64,000 nt of DNA, from contig CP040925.1 in NCBI GenBank assembly GCA_001307505.2, positions 372,001 to 436,000 on the forward strand, given 5' to 3'. The stretch is from Candidatus Phytoplasma australasiaticum subsp. taiwanense (GTDB lineage: Bacteria; Bacillota_I; Bacilli_A; Acholeplasmatales; Acholeplasmataceae). Every line of letters starts with the position of its first letter. Positions within the stretch are counted from its first letter, which is position 1. This document shows positions 52,091 to 62,370 of this stretch, in pieces. A model generated the notes under the pieces. The model made no database searches. It worked only from the letters and a program-made list of their open reading frames with translations, and was not told where the DNA came from. The translations under genes and the position numbers were made by a program.

Positions 52091-52205
52091 ATCGGGAGAT
52101 AAAATTATTACTATCAAATCAATTTAGAAAGAGTATTTTCGCTTAAATGGTATATTCGTAATTAATTATTACATAACTAGAACAATATATATTTCCATAA
52201 AGATC
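52091..52205 (-). repeat. fossil 3' end of group II intron family B (B4)
   Basis: The sequence resembles the last 115 nt of intron B1: it ends ...CCCGAT, then a TTTAGAAAG-like segment and a degraded domain V with a TTTCCA loop core. It lies immediately upstream of tsaE. No 5' part is attached, so it is separate from fossil B3. The rest of 52206-52471 up to gyrA is A+T-rich with no gene seen. Confidence 0.55.
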
Positions 52206-52471
52206 ATATTTCCGATATCTTTGTTATTTCTAAATGAAATAAGTTTTTTAATAAATCATAATTAATTGATCAGAGTTCATGTTATATAAATTTATTTTTT
52301 ATTAACTAATAATTATCAAATTAATAAATCAGTAAAGTAGTTAGTTAATTTAAATGAAATTTTATATAATTTTATAATATATATAATAATTTTAACCATT
52401 TTATAATAATCAATTTTAATAAATATATTAAAATTATTTAATCAAAAAAACAATAGTCGATAAATTTTAAT

Positions 52472-55012
52472 CTAATTAATAATTATAGATTTTTCATCTA
52501 TTGAATCATCATCTTCTTGTTTCTGGACAACTACTAAATTAAGTAATTTATCATCATCTTTTAATTTAAATAATCTATTTCCTTCAGTGTTTTTAGATTT
52601 AGTAGTAGAAACTTTATTAGCTTCAATACGAATAACTTGCCCGCACTGAGAAATTAAAATTAATTCTTCATTTGGAAAAATGGTTTTTAAAGCGACTAAA
52701 TGACCTTTTTTATCAGTGATTTTTAAAGTTTTAACACCCTTACCTCCTCGTTGTTGCGGTTTATAAAAACTTGCTTGAGTTTTTTTTCCGTAACCAAATT
52801 CTGTTACTACCAAAATATCTTGTTCCGGATGACAAACAACAGCTGCTCCTACAATTTGTTCATCTTTATCCATGCGCATACCAATAACTCCAGAACTTTT
52901 ACGATTAGTTGTTCGGATTGAATTTTCTTTTAAACGAATGGATTTACCACCAGAACTAGCTAAAATAATATCTTGTTGACCAGAAGTTTTTAATACTGCT
53001 AATACTTCATCATCTTTTTTTAAAGCAAAAGCTATTTTGCCATTAGAACGAATATTAGCATACTCTTGAATACGATTTCTTTTGATAAATCCTTTTTTTG
53101 TCACTAATACTAAATAATCTTTATTTTTATTAAATTCTGTTACACTTGTCAAAGTAGTTAAAAATTCACCTTTAGCCATAGGTATTAAATTTACTAACGG
53201 AATACCTTTAGCGTGGCGCGAATAAGAAGCTATTTCATAACCTTTAATTTGGTACACTTTGCCTTTATTAGTGAAAAACAATTGATAATCATGAGTAGAG
53301 GTTATAGCAAAATGTTCTACAAAATCATCTCGATTCATAGTAATACCTATAACACCTTTACCGCCTTTGTTTTGTTTTTTATAAGTATCTAAATTTAAAC
53401 GTTTAATATACCCTTTATGAGTAATAGTAATTAAAATTTTTTCTTTTTCAATTAATGAAGATTTATCTATATCTAAATCTTGATTTTCCATATTAATAAC
53501 GGTTCTGCGTCCATCTTGGAAATTTTTTTGTAAATTTAATAAATCTTGTTTTAAAATTTGTTCTTTTAACAATATAGAATTAATAATATTTTGGCATTCT
53601 GAAATTTTTAACGATAATTCTGTATCTTCTTGTTTAATTTTTTCTATTTCTAAATTAGTAATTTTTTGTAAACTCATTTCTAAAATAACTTTACTTTGAA
53701 GTTCATCTAATTGATATTTTTCCATTAATTGTATTTGTGCCATTTTAGAATTGGATGAAGATTTAATCAATCTAACTACTCGATCAATATCATTCAAAGC
53801 TATAATCAAAGCTTTTACTAAATGTTGTTTTTTAAGAGCTTTAGATAATTCGAATTGTTTTTGACGTTGAATAACATTAATTCGAAAATCAAAAAATTCT
53901 TTTAACATTTGCTTTAAATTAACTAATTTAGGAACCCCTTTTACTAATGCAATCATATTAAAATTAAAAGAGACTTGTACCTGAGAATTTTTATATAAAT
54001 TATTGAGTACTACATGAGGATTAACATCTCTTTTTAAATCAATAACAAGTTTAATACCTTGGCGATTAGATTCATCTCTTAAATCTGTAATTCCATCTAT
54101 AATTTTTTCTTTAGCTAAAAAAGCAATAGATTCAATTAAACTACTTTTTTTAATTTGAAAAGGTATTTCAGTAATTACAATAGAATTTTTATTTTTATCA
54201 TTTTGAATTATTTGCGTTTTAGATCTGATAAAAATACGTCCTTTTCCAGTATTATAAATATTTTTTAAATTCTCAGCTCCTAAAATTTCTCCTCCTGTAG
54301 GAAAATCAGGTCCCTTTAAGTATTTCATTAAATCTTGAGTTTCTATATTTTTATTATTTATAAAAGCAATTAGAGCATTAATAACTTCTTTAAAATTATG
54401 CGGAGGAATATTGGTGGCCATACCTACAGCGATACCAGTAGAACCGTTCACTAGAAGATTAGGAAATAAAGCAGGTAAAACTGTAGGTTCTTTCTCGTTA
54501 CCATCATAAGTATCAATAAAATCAACAGTTTCTTGTTCGATATTACGAATTAATTCTATAGCTATTTTAGACATTCTAGCTTCTGTATAACGCATAGCTG
54601 CTGCTGAATCTCCATCAATAGAACCGAAATTACCATGCCCAGTAATAAGAGGATAACGATAATTAAAATCTTGTGCCATACGAACCATAGCTTCATAAAT
54701 ACTATTATCTCCGTGAGGATGGCAACGACCCATAACAGCACCAACTACAGCTGCAGCCTTCTTAAAACGTTCTTGATTAGATAATCCTAAATCATTCATT
54801 ATATAAAGAATTCTTCTTTGTACAGGCTTCATACCATCTCTAATATCAGGAAGAGCTCTTCTTACGATCACACTCATAGCATAACTTAAAAAAGATTTTT
54901 TAACTTCTTCATTGATATCTACGACTTGAACGCGATTAAAATTAATTTTAGAATCTAAAGAGGAGTGTTCTTCGTTTAAACTATCATTTTTTTTTGTTTT
55001 TTTTAATATCAT
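52472..55012 (-). CDS. gyrA: DNA gyrase subunit A
   Basis: This is an 846-residue gyrase A. The catalytic Tyr lies in [10 protein letters not shown]. Six C-terminal DNA-wrapping repeats follow, with the GyrA box near QQRGGKGV. The quinolone-resistance region reads [12 protein letters not shown], so the site equivalent to E. coli Ser83 is Asn. It follows gyrB after 85 nt on the same strand. Confidence 0.95.
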   Translation of the reverse strand: MILKKTKKNDSLNEEHSSLDSKINFNRVQVVDINEEVKKSFLSYAMSVIVRRALPDIRDGMKPVQRRILYIMNDLGLSNQERFKKAAAVVGAVMGRCHPHGDNSIYEAMVRMAQDFNYRYPLITGHGNFGSIDGDSAAAMRYTEARMSKIAIELIRNIEQETVDFIDTYDGNEKEPTVLPALFPNLLVNGSTGIAVGMATNIPPHNFKEVINALIAFINNKNIETQDLMKYLKGPDFPTGGEILGAENLKNIYNTGKGRIFIRSKTQIIQNDKNKNSIVITEIPFQIKKSSLIESIAFLAKEKIIDGITDLRDESNRQGIKLVIDLKRDVNPHVVLNNLYKNSQVQVSFNFNMIALVKGVPKLVNLKQMLKEFFDFRINVIQRQKQFELSKALKKQHLVKALIIALNDIDRVVRLIKSSSNSKMAQIQLMEKYQLDELQSKVILEMSLQKITNLEIEKIKQEDTELSLKISECQNIINSILLKEQILKQDLLNLQKNFQDGRRTVINMENQDLDIDKSSLIEKEKILITITHKGYIKRLNLDTYKKQNKGGKGVIGITMNRDDFVEHFAITSTHDYQLFFTNKGKVYQIKGYEIASYSRHAKGIPLVNLIPMAKGEFLTTLTSVTEFNKNKDYLVLVTKKGFIKRNRIQEYANIRSNGKIAFALKKDDEVLAVLKTSGQQDIILASSGGKSIRLKENSIRTTNRKSSGVIGMRMDKDEQIVGAAVVCHPEQDILVVTEFGYGKKTQASFYKPQQRGGKGVKTLKITDKKGHLVALKTIFPNEELILISQCGQVIRIEANKVSTTKSKNTEGNRLFKLKDDDKLLNLVVVQKQEDDDSIDEKSIIIN

Positions 55013-55096
55013 ATTTCACGCCTTTTTTATTAAAAATTGAGTTAAATTAATTAAGATTTACTTTAAAAGTAAAATAATATTTTATAATTTAAAATC

Positions 55097-57043
55097 TTAA
55101 ATATCTATGTCAGCATAAGTAGCATTCTCTTGAATAAAAATTTTTCTATTACTAACCTCTTCGCCCATTAACATAGTAAAAATTCTATCAGCTTCTACTG
55201 CATCTTCTAATTTCACTTGCAATAATGTTCTAGTGGCAGGATCCATAGTAGTTTCCCAAAGTTGTTCGGCATTCATTTCTCCTAACCCTTTGTACCTTTG
55301 GACAACAATTTTTTGAGAATTATTTTTACGACTCATAAAATTTTTTAAATCTTGTTCTGTATAGAAATAAGAAATTTTTTTATTGTTTTGCACTTTATAT
55401 AAAGGAGGTTGAGCAAAATAAATATAGTTATTTTCAATTAAAGGTCTAAATTGCCTAAAAAAGAAAGTTAATAATAAAGTTCTTATATGAGCTCCATCAA
55501 CATCAGCATCCGTCATAATAATAATTTTATGATAACGCGCTTTCGAAATATTAAACTCCTTATCGAAACCTGTACCAAAAGATTGAATTAAAGAAATAAT
55601 TTCATTGTTAACTAAAATTTTATTTAATCGAGCTTTTTCAACGTTAATAATTTTACCTCTCAATGGCAAAATAGCTTGAAAAGAAGAATCTCTCCCTTGT
55701 TTAGCAGACCCCCCCGCAGAATCTCCTTCAACAATATATAATTCCGCTAAAGACGGATCTTTAGTCCGACAATCAGCTAATTTTGAAGCAAAACTTAAAG
55801 TGTCTAAGGGTGATTTTTTTCGTGTAATTTCACGAGCTTTTTTCGCTGCTACTCTAGCTTTAGCTGCTAATAAACATTTATCAATAATTTTTTTAGCTTC
55901 TTGCGGATTCTCTAATAAATAACTTTCCAAAGCAATACCAAAATGTTTAGAAACAAATTGTCTCATATCATAATTACCTAATCTAGCTTTAGTTTGGCCT
56001 TCGAATAAAGGATCATAATGTTTTAAAGCAATAATAGCTGTAATACCTTCTAAAGTATCTTCACCGATGAAACTAAGATCTTTCTTTAATAAATTTTTAT
56101 CTTTGGCATATTTAGATAAAATTCTATTTAAAGCCATTTTAAAACCTTCTTCATGAGTTCCACCTTCATGTGTAGGTATGTTATTTACAAAAGAATAAAT
56201 ATTAGAAATATAATTTTCATTATATTGGAAAGCTATTTCTAAAAAAATATTATTTTCAGAACTCTCTTGATAAAAAGGTTGATTTAAAACTTTTTTATTT
56301 TCATTTAGATACTGAAGATATTCTTGAATACCACCTTTAGAATAAAAATTAATAATTTGAGGCGGTTCAAGGCGTAAATCTTCTATAATTAATTTAACAT
56401 TTTTATTTAAAAAAGCTAATTGTTGTACTCGTTTTTTTAAAACATCTAAACTATAAGGAGTGTTTTTTATATCTTGAAAAATAGTTTCATCAGGTAAAAA
56501 TTTAATATTAGTACCTCTTTTATTAGTGTTACCTATAATTTGTAAAGATGTAGTAGGAACGCCTTTTTCATATTTCTGATAATATATTTTGCCATTTAAA
56601 CAAATTTCCACTGTAAACCAAGTGGATAAAGCGTTTACTACAGAAGCGCCTACACCATGCTGACCACCTGAATAACTATAATTTTTGGAATTAGGAGCAT
56701 TTTTAAATTTACCTCCTGCATGTAAAGTAGTTAAAATAGTTTCTACAGCTGATTTTTTAGTTTTAGGATGAATATCAACGGGAATGCCTCTACCATTATC
56801 AGAAACACTAACTACATTATCTGGAAAAATTTTTAAAATGATTTCTGTAGCATAACCTGCTAAAGCTTCATCTATAGAATTATCTATAATCTCCCAAATT
56901 AAATGATATGCTCCTTTCATAGTAACAGAATCAATATACATTCCTGGTTTTTTACGAACAGCTTCTAAACCTTCTAAAATTTCAATACTAGAAGCACTAT
57001 ATTCACCTAAATTTTCTTTATTTTTTTTATCATTTTTGCTCAT
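55097..57043 (-). CDS. gyrB: DNA gyrase subunit B
   Basis: This is a 648-residue type II topoisomerase ATPase subunit. It shows the GHKL motifs IIDNSIDEALAG and VSDNGRGIPVDIH, GGQHGVGASVVNALS, the TOPRIM motifs YIVEGDSAGGSAKQGRD and MTDADVDGAHIRTLL, and the C-terminal RYKGLGEMNAEQLWETTM. The sequence is complete and standard. A minus-oriented hairpin lies 250 nt upstream. Confidence 0.96.
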   Translation of the reverse strand: MSKNDKKNKENLGEYSASSIEILEGLEAVRKKPGMYIDSVTMKGAYHLIWEIIDNSIDEALAGYATEIILKIFPDNVVSVSDNGRGIPVDIHPKTKKSAVETILTTLHAGGKFKNAPNSKNYSYSGGQHGVGASVVNALSTWFTVEICLNGKIYYQKYEKGVPTTSLQIIGNTNKRGTNIKFLPDETIFQDIKNTPYSLDVLKKRVQQLAFLNKNVKLIIEDLRLEPPQIINFYSKGGIQEYLQYLNENKKVLNQPFYQESSENNIFLEIAFQYNENYISNIYSFVNNIPTHEGGTHEEGFKMALNRILSKYAKDKNLLKKDLSFIGEDTLEGITAIIALKHYDPLFEGQTKARLGNYDMRQFVSKHFGIALESYLLENPQEAKKIIDKCLLAAKARVAAKKAREITRKKSPLDTLSFASKLADCRTKDPSLAELYIVEGDSAGGSAKQGRDSSFQAILPLRGKIINVEKARLNKILVNNEIISLIQSFGTGFDKEFNISKARYHKIIIMTDADVDGAHIRTLLLTFFFRQFRPLIENNYIYFAQPPLYKVQNNKKISYFYTEQDLKNFMSRKNNSQKIVVQRYKGLGEMNAEQLWETTMDPATRTLLQVKLEDAVEADRIFTMLMGEEVSNRKIFIQENATYADIDI

Positions 57044-57294
57044 TTTATGAAATTTATTATTTTCTCCTTTTATTTTTTTTATTATTTATTATTCAATTTA
57101 ATAATTAATTTAGTAAAAATCATAACAATATAATTTTAAAATTTTAATTTTTTTTCAATTTCATAAAAATAATTATCAGGTTATTGTTTAACTTAATTAA
57201 AAAAATTAATATAAATATACAGATTAATAAAAACTTTAATTAAATAATTTTTTAAAATCAGATTAATTAGAAAATGGTAAACTAAAAATAAAAA

Positions 57295-57317
57295 ATGTGT
57301 TAATAATTATAACACAT
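57295..57317 (-). terminator. hairpin with T tract in the gyrB leader direction
   Basis: A perfect 8-bp stem ATGTGTTA/TAACACAT has a 7-nt loop. On the minus strand it is followed by a T tract. No minus-strand gene lies upstream, so it may be an attenuator in a long gyrB leader or a terminator of unannotated transcription. Confidence 0.5.
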
Positions 57318-57615
57318 AAAAAATCAAACTGAGATTAAAGCAGATATAACTTCTTTTTAGCAAATTATAATAAAATTTTTATTTTTAAAAATAATCTAAA
57401 ATTTTTAAAATAAATTTAAACCTTAAATGGAATTTAATATAAATAATATTTTAAATTTAAACTTATTTAGATTTTCGAAAAAAAATTTTCATTTTTTTTA
57501 ATTAAAAATAATATTTTTATAAGATTAAAAAATATAAATTAATAATCTCTAATTTTGTATTTCTATTTTTCATTAAAGTGCAATATTCAGTTTTTTATCA
57601 AAATATTCTAAAATA

Positions 57616-57644
57616 TTGAAACATTATTGGAAAAATGTTAAAAT
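57616..57644 (+). promoter_or_regulatory. sigma-70 type promoter
   Basis: TTGAAA (57616-57621), a 17-nt spacer and TAAAAT (57639-57644) lie 90 nt upstream of the gene at 57734. Confidence 0.5.
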
Positions 57645-57733
57645 ATTATATAAAATTTATGTTTTTTATCTTAAAATAAAAATAGAACATATGTTTTGCA
57701 TTTTTTATATATAAAAACATTGAGGGAGCGAAA

Positions 57734-58327
57734 ATGCTTAAAAAAATTCAAATAAAAAAATTGTTTATATTATTATTACTAAATCTTTTTGTTACTAATT
57801 TTTATGGTGTATTTATAAATAAACAAGGTAATTTATACAATTCTAAATTAAATAATATTAAAGCTTTTTTTGATATTGATTGGCCTTTTTTATCGAAAAC
57901 TAAAGAAATAAAGCCGAATGTTGAAAAACAGCTAATTACAGAAAACAGTATAAAAAAAGATATACAAGATGCCGAAAATCATATGAATAAAATCATAATT
58001 CTTCTAAATAATAATCAAAATGATGAAAATAATACGAATGAAATATCAATTCTTCTAATTTCATTAAACCAAGAAGCAGTTTTAGTTAAACAAAGAATTG
58101 CAACAATAAAAAAAAATTTTGCGAAATGGGTAAATAAATGTCAAGAAAATAAAAATAAACTAACCATTAATAACGTTTTACAAGAATACTTTACTACTCT
58201 AAGTATTTTCAATCAAGATATAAAAAATATTAATGATAGAATAATAAAAATAGAAAAAAAAATAACACAAAAAAAATTGAATCATTCCAACGAATTATTT
58301 ATTAATAGTAATAGTAGAAATCGATAA
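57734..58327 (+). CDS. secreted coiled-coil protein, unknown
   Basis: This 197-residue protein is not recognised. Residues 1-26 form a signal peptide or anchor (basic start, FILLLLNLFVTNFYGVF). The remainder is Lys/Asn-rich and strongly helical, with heptad-like runs (IRK-type segments such as NINDRIIKIEKKITQKK). A strong GAGGGAG site and a good promoter indicate an expressed gene. It fits the class of exported phytoplasma proteins that may face the host; no specific role can be given. Confidence 0.55.
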   Translation: MLKKIQIKKLFILLLLNLFVTNFYGVFINKQGNLYNSKLNNIKAFFDIDWPFLSKTKEIKPNVEKQLITENSIKKDIQDAENHMNKIIILLNNNQNDENNTNEISILLISLNQEAVLVKQRIATIKKNFAKWVNKCQENKNKLTINNVLQEYFTTLSIFNQDIKNINDRIIKIEKKITQKKLNHSNELFINSNSRNR

Positions 58328-58574
58328 AAACAATATAAACAAATCAATTATCAAATAAAAGAAAATAAATGTAATAAAAAGTTAACAAAACCAAATTTCT
58401 ATTCAATGATTATCAAAAAATTAAATACTATCTTATATAGTGCTGAAAGTTATTTAAGTTGAAAATATTTTTTAAATTAACTTTAATATAATATTATATC
58501 AAATGATAAGTTTTCGATAAATTTGCTTTGTTATTTTCGCAATGAAATGAATAAAAATTAAATTTGAGATAACA

Positions 58575-59480
58575 TTGTCAAAAGGCAATGATTATACAGA
58601 AGGTTGTGTCAATAATTTGATGATAAATATGATAATGAATATTAAAGAATGGTTAAATCGATTTCCTTTTGAAAACTATTGGTGGATATATTTTTTAATT
58701 ATTTTCATGTTTTCAGAAATTATCAAGATAGTATTGCGAAAAATTTTAACATTTATATATCGTATTTTTTTGCTAAATTTTCATTTTATTTTCAACATCC
58801 AAGAAGAAAAAACTAAAGATAATCAAACCTCTGAATTAAATACAAAAACAGAAGTACCAAATTTCTCTATACAAAACCAAATTCCTAATGAATTATATCA
58901 AGATAAAAATTTAACATTAATAGAATTGAAAATGTTAGAAATTAATCGAAAAGAAAATGAAAACAAACATAAAGAACAGTCTTTTCGTCTTGAATTAAAT
59001 CAATATAAAATGGAAACTAAAATAGAATTACAACAACAAAAAAATTACTTCGAACAAGAGATGCTTAAACAACAGATAAATAATTTAGAAAAAGAATTAT
59101 TAAAAATTACAACCAAACCAAAATTTTATCATCAAGATTCGTCAATTAAGCAAGAATCAAAAAATAACACTTCAAAAACAAATAATAAATTATCTCAAAA
59201 TTTATTAGAGAATATAGACTTAACATTTATTGATGAAGCCTTAAAAAAACAAATACCTGAAAGTTTAAAAAAAATTTTTGATAGGATGGAAAATTTCGCC
59301 GAAATACAATTATTTATGTTAAATAATATGCCTATAGAAAATCGTAATAACTTTTACAATGTTTCTCATTCTTATTATGATTCCAAAAATAAAGCTTTAT
59401 ATATAGATCCCAAAGATTTAATATTTGTCAAATCATTATTAATAGAAAAACAAAAACAATTTAAACAAATAAAACAATAA
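58575..59480 (+). CDS. membrane-anchored coiled-coil protein, unknown
   Basis: This is a protein of up to 301 residues. One membrane region (WWIYFLIIFMFSEIIKIVL) near the start is followed by a long coiled coil rich in Glu, Lys and Gln (about 110-190) and a compact C-terminal part. The start is uncertain: a TTG at 58575, or an ATG at 58620 after AGAAGG. Membrane-plus-coiled-coil proteins like this are frequent in phytoplasma mobile units, but no other mobile-unit gene is nearby. Confidence 0.5.
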   Translation: MSKGNDYTEGCVNNLMINMIMNIKEWLNRFPFENYWWIYFLIIFMFSEIIKIVLRKILTFIYRIFLLNFHFIFNIQEEKTKDNQTSELNTKTEVPNFSIQNQIPNELYQDKNLTLIELKMLEINRKENENKHKEQSFRLELNQYKMETKIELQQQKNYFEQEMLKQQINNLEKELLKITTKPKFYHQDSSIKQESKNNTSKTNNKLSQNLLENIDLTFIDEALKKQIPESLKKIFDRMENFAEIQLFMLNNMPIENRNNFYNVSHSYYDSKNKALYIDPKDLIFVKSLLIEKQKQFKQIKQ

Positions 59481-59628
59481 TTTGATTTTAAAACAATTTT
59501 TTTAAATACTTAAATAATTTTTTTTAATTTAAATAATATTCTATATATTTTTTGATCTATAATCATGTATAATATGTAATGTTATTAAATTTTTATATTT
59601 TGAAATTAAAATATTTAATAATTTTTGT

Positions 59629-59705
59629 GGCGGTTGTGGCGAAATGGTTAACGCATCGGCTTGTGGCGCCGACATTCGTGGGTTCGATCCCCATCATCCG
59701 CCCCA
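59629..59705 (+). tRNA. tRNA-His(GUG)
   Basis: A full cloverleaf with loop TTGTGGC (anticodon GTG), the extra G-1 opposite C73 typical of tRNA-His, and encoded CCA. One U-U mismatch sits in the acceptor stem. A TATAAT box lies at 59568-59573. Confidence 0.92.
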
Positions 59706-59737
59706 AAGTTTAATTAATTTATTTTTTTATAAATAAA

Positions 59738-59812
59738 AGGCCCATAGCCAAGCGGTAAGGCAACGGACTTTGACTCCGTCATGCGTTGGTTCAAATCCAG
59801 CTGGGCCTGCCA
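59738..59812 (+). tRNA. tRNA-Gln(UUG)
   Basis: Acceptor stem AGGCCCA/TGGGCCT is perfectly paired. The anticodon loop CTTTGAC gives TTG, and CCA is encoded. It is charged by the GlnRS encoded at 4632-6263. Confidence 0.93.
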
Positions 59813-59885
59813 TAATTTTTCTAAATTTTTGTCTTTAATATAAATGAAATAATTAAAAATTTTTAAAATAAAAAATAGTCATATT

Positions 59886-59924
59886 GCGGGTGTGGCGGAA
59901 TTGGTAGACGCACTAGACTTAGGA
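59886..59924 (+). tRNA. tRNA-Leu(UAG), 5' exon
   Basis: These 39 nt hold the acceptor strand GCGGGTG, the D arm and the anticodon arm through loop CTTAGGA (anticodon TAG). The exon ends after position 38, at the group II intron. It joins to 60755-60798. Confidence 0.92.
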
Positions 59925-60754
59925 GGGCGCTAGTTCGGGCGTAAATTAAAGAGGATTTTTTATGGGCACCTCACTTTTAAGGTAATAAAAGTAATTCAAT
60001 GAATTTACCTGAATTCGAAAGAATAAAAGGGACAATAGCATATTCATAAAGCATTTAATGAAAAATAAAATCGTTTTTTTTAATTATTATTAAAAAAATT
60101 AAATTAAATGTAAGAATAAGATAAAATAAGGTTGAACAAATATAAAATTAAGTGAAGAGCAAAGAATGGTGGCGCAGTTCTAAAGCTTTAGGGATGGTTA
60201 AACGATATATTCCAAAAACCTAAATAGATAATTATATAATTGCTCCCAGATCCTAAAGTAATTATAATTACCAATTAATAATAAAAAAATTTATTTTAAA
60301 TTATCTACACCAAGACAAAATTCAATTATATCATTAATTTTGTCTATTATAAGTCTCCAACCGCTATTTATCATTAGCCTATAATTTATAGCTACCTAGG
60401 AAAACCTAAAATTATTTTTTATAAAATAGTTAAGGTTGCAGAGCTGACATAGTAGTCGGAGGTTTTATGCCCTCTCAGGGAGAATAGGAAAACTATTCAC
60501 AAGGCGAAGGAAAGCAGAAAGATTAAAAATAATAAAAATATTTTTTTATCACTTTTTAAAAAGATAATTTTTTGTTTTCTATAAAACAATTTATAAATGC
60601 GCAATATAAATTAAATAAAAAAATATTTTTTTAATCTAAACGAATAAAAAAATTTATTATGTTGAATTCGGAAAGCCGGATGCATGGAAACATGCCTGTC
60701 CGGTTTGGATGGGGGCTAACCATATGAATAATAATTATGGTTTTCTATCCATAT
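59925..60754 (+). mobile_element. group II intron D inside tRNA-Leu
   Basis: The 830-nt ORF-less intron starts GGGCGC and ends CTATCCATAT. Domain V lies at 60673-60706 with AGC triad and GAAA loop. EBS1 (60251-60256, TCCTAA) is the exact reverse complement of exon bases 59919-59924 (TTAGGA). The body differs from families A and B, so this is a fourth lineage. Confidence 0.92.
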
Positions 60755-60798
60755 TCTAGCGCTTTAGCTTGCAGGTTCGAGTCCTGTCACCCGTACCA
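60755..60798 (+). tRNA. tRNA-Leu(UAG), 3' exon
   Basis: These 44 nt begin TCTAG, the 3' strand of the anticodon stem, followed by the long variable arm, T arm, acceptor strand CACCCGT and ACCA. With the 5' exon they form an 83-nt tRNA-Leu. Confidence 0.92.
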
Positions 60799-60811
60799 AT
60801 TATTTTTATTT

Positions 60812-60886
60812 AGGGATATGATGTTAATGGTAGCATAATGGTCTCCAAAACCATGAGTTCGGGTTCGAATCCTGATATCCCTGCCA
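60812..60886 (+). tRNA. tRNA-Trp(CCA)
   Basis: Acceptor AGGGATA/TATCCCT is perfectly paired. The anticodon loop CTCCAAA gives CCA, and CCA is encoded at the 3' end. A CCA-anticodon tRNA-Trp fits use of UGG only, with UGA as stop. Confidence 0.93.
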
Positions 60887-60950
60887 AATTAAATTTAAAA
60901 AATATTGAAAAAAAATAATTTAACTAAAATAATTAATTGAAATAAAAAAA

Positions 60951-60978
60951 AGAAGGTTTTTATACCTTCTTTTTTTAT
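60951..60978. terminator. bidirectional terminator
   Basis: AGAAGG/CCTTCT hairpin with flanking A and T tracts between the tRNA cluster and nrdF. Confidence 0.8.
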
Positions 60979-61023
60979 TTTATAATCGGATAAAATATAA
61001 GCATTAATATATTTTTTAAAAAA

Positions 61024-62052
61024 TTAAAAAATAAAATCTTCGTCTTTTAAACTTTCGGTTTTCATTTTTTGATAACCATTACCTTTCATAGAGAAATAAT
61101 CCATTGTTTTCGTTTCTGTATTTAATCCATTTAAAATAACAGGATTAATCTCTTCATAAGGAAAATATTGTTCAAAACCTAAATTTAATAAAGCTTTATT
61201 AGCATTATAACGAACAAATTTATTTACATCTTCAACTAAATTAATTTCCTGATAAATTTCAAAAGATAATTTTTTTTGTTCTTGATATAACTTAAATAAA
61301 AAATTTTCTAACCAACTATATAATTTTTTCTTTTGATCTGGATCAAAAGTAGAGTATAAATTTTTCGCTAATCTTCCAGTATAAACTCCATGAACACTTT
61401 CATCTCTAATAATCAAATTAATGATTTCTCCGGCTTGCATTAATTTACCTTGTCCATAAAAATAAAGAGGGTAATAAAAACCACTATAAAATAACCAAGT
61501 TTCTAAAAATACTGAAGCTACCATAGCTTTCCATTTGATTTCGCGAAATTCATAACTATTATAATAAACATAATCATTTTTATTAACAACTATTTTTTGA
61601 TCTAACATTTCATAAACATTAATAATTAAATTTAAAATATTCTGTAAATTTTTTTGTTTCATACCCCAACAAAATAAATCATCAATTTCATTTTTATTTA
61701 AAAAAGTCATAAAAATATTAGAATAACTTTTAGCATGAACAGCATTTTCCATAGCTCCCATAAAACTCAAAGTAGCTTTTTTTTGATGTTCTTCAGGTAA
61801 ACAAGCTCTAACTAAAACAGGCATACCAATATCCCCTTGATAAGTATCCAAAAAAGTTAAAACTAATAAATTACGTGAATAGGTTTTTTGTTCCCAAGGA
61901 GATAAAGTATTCCAAACGTGTAAATCACTTTGTAAACTAATATCTTCTGGGCGCCAAAATTGACTTAAATTTTGTTCATAAAAATGATGCGTAAAATCAT
62001 CATCTAAATTATTCCAATTAGCGCCTTGATAAGTTATTTTTTTCAAATCCAT
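61024..62052 (-). CDS. nrdF: ribonucleotide reductase class Ib, beta subunit
   Basis: This 342-residue R2 protein houses the dinuclear metal centre and tyrosyl radical for making deoxyribonucleotides. Metal ligands lie in GAMENAVHAKSYS and later in IIRDESVHGVYTG. The N-terminal GANWNNLDDDFTHHFY is typical of NrdF. The partner genes nrdE and nrdI are not in this window. Confidence 0.92.
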   Translation of the reverse strand: MDLKKITYQGANWNNLDDDFTHHFYEQNLSQFWRPEDISLQSDLHVWNTLSPWEQKTYSRNLLVLTFLDTYQGDIGMPVLVRACLPEEHQKKATLSFMGAMENAVHAKSYSNIFMTFLNKNEIDDLFCWGMKQKNLQNILNLIINVYEMLDQKIVVNKNDYVYYNSYEFREIKWKAMVASVFLETWLFYSGFYYPLYFYGQGKLMQAGEIINLIIRDESVHGVYTGRLAKNLYSTFDPDQKKKLYSWLENFLFKLYQEQKKLSFEIYQEINLVEDVNKFVRYNANKALLNLGFEQYFPYEEINPVILNGLNTETKTMDYFSMKGNGYQKMKTESLKDEDFIF

Positions 62053-62338
62053 ATATTAATTTAATTCCTATCTTTTTAAAATTTATTAAAATCTAAAATA
62101 ATTTAACAAACAAAAAACACTTTTTTTATTATTTATTCTCATCTGAAACCAATAAATTTTATATAAATATTTTTCTAAAGCCGAATATTAAATTATTTAA
62201 AAAATCTTTTTATTTTTTATTAATTTAAAATATTTATATACTAGGAATGATAAATAAAATCTTTTCTAAAATAAAAATTATAATTAAAAAATATTAAATT
62301 TTTATTAAGAAAAATAAAAAATTAAATAATCAATTATT
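62053..62338. other. A+T-rich intergenic region, nothing recognised
   Basis: No frame or RNA is seen between recA and nrdF apart from the recA terminator next to it. Confidence 0.45.
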
Positions 62339-62360
62339 AAAAACGCCTAATAGGCATTTC
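62339..62360 (-). terminator. terminator after recA
   Basis: On the minus strand AAATGCCT and AGGCGTTT pair across a 3-nt loop and are followed by a T-rich tract, 10 nt after the recA stop. Confidence 0.6.
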
Positions 62361-62370
62361 AATTAAACAT

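Larger units (their letters stand above)
57044..57733. other. divergent intergenic region upstream of gyrB
   Basis: No gene is seen in 690 A+T-rich bases. The region contains the hairpin at 57295-57317 and the promoter at 57616-57644. I found no cluster of DnaA boxes. Confidence 0.45.

Noticed and set aside
57044-57733. Possible replication origin near gyrB
   Set aside because: No dnaA or dnaN gene and no cluster of DnaA boxes; A+T richness alone is not informative here.
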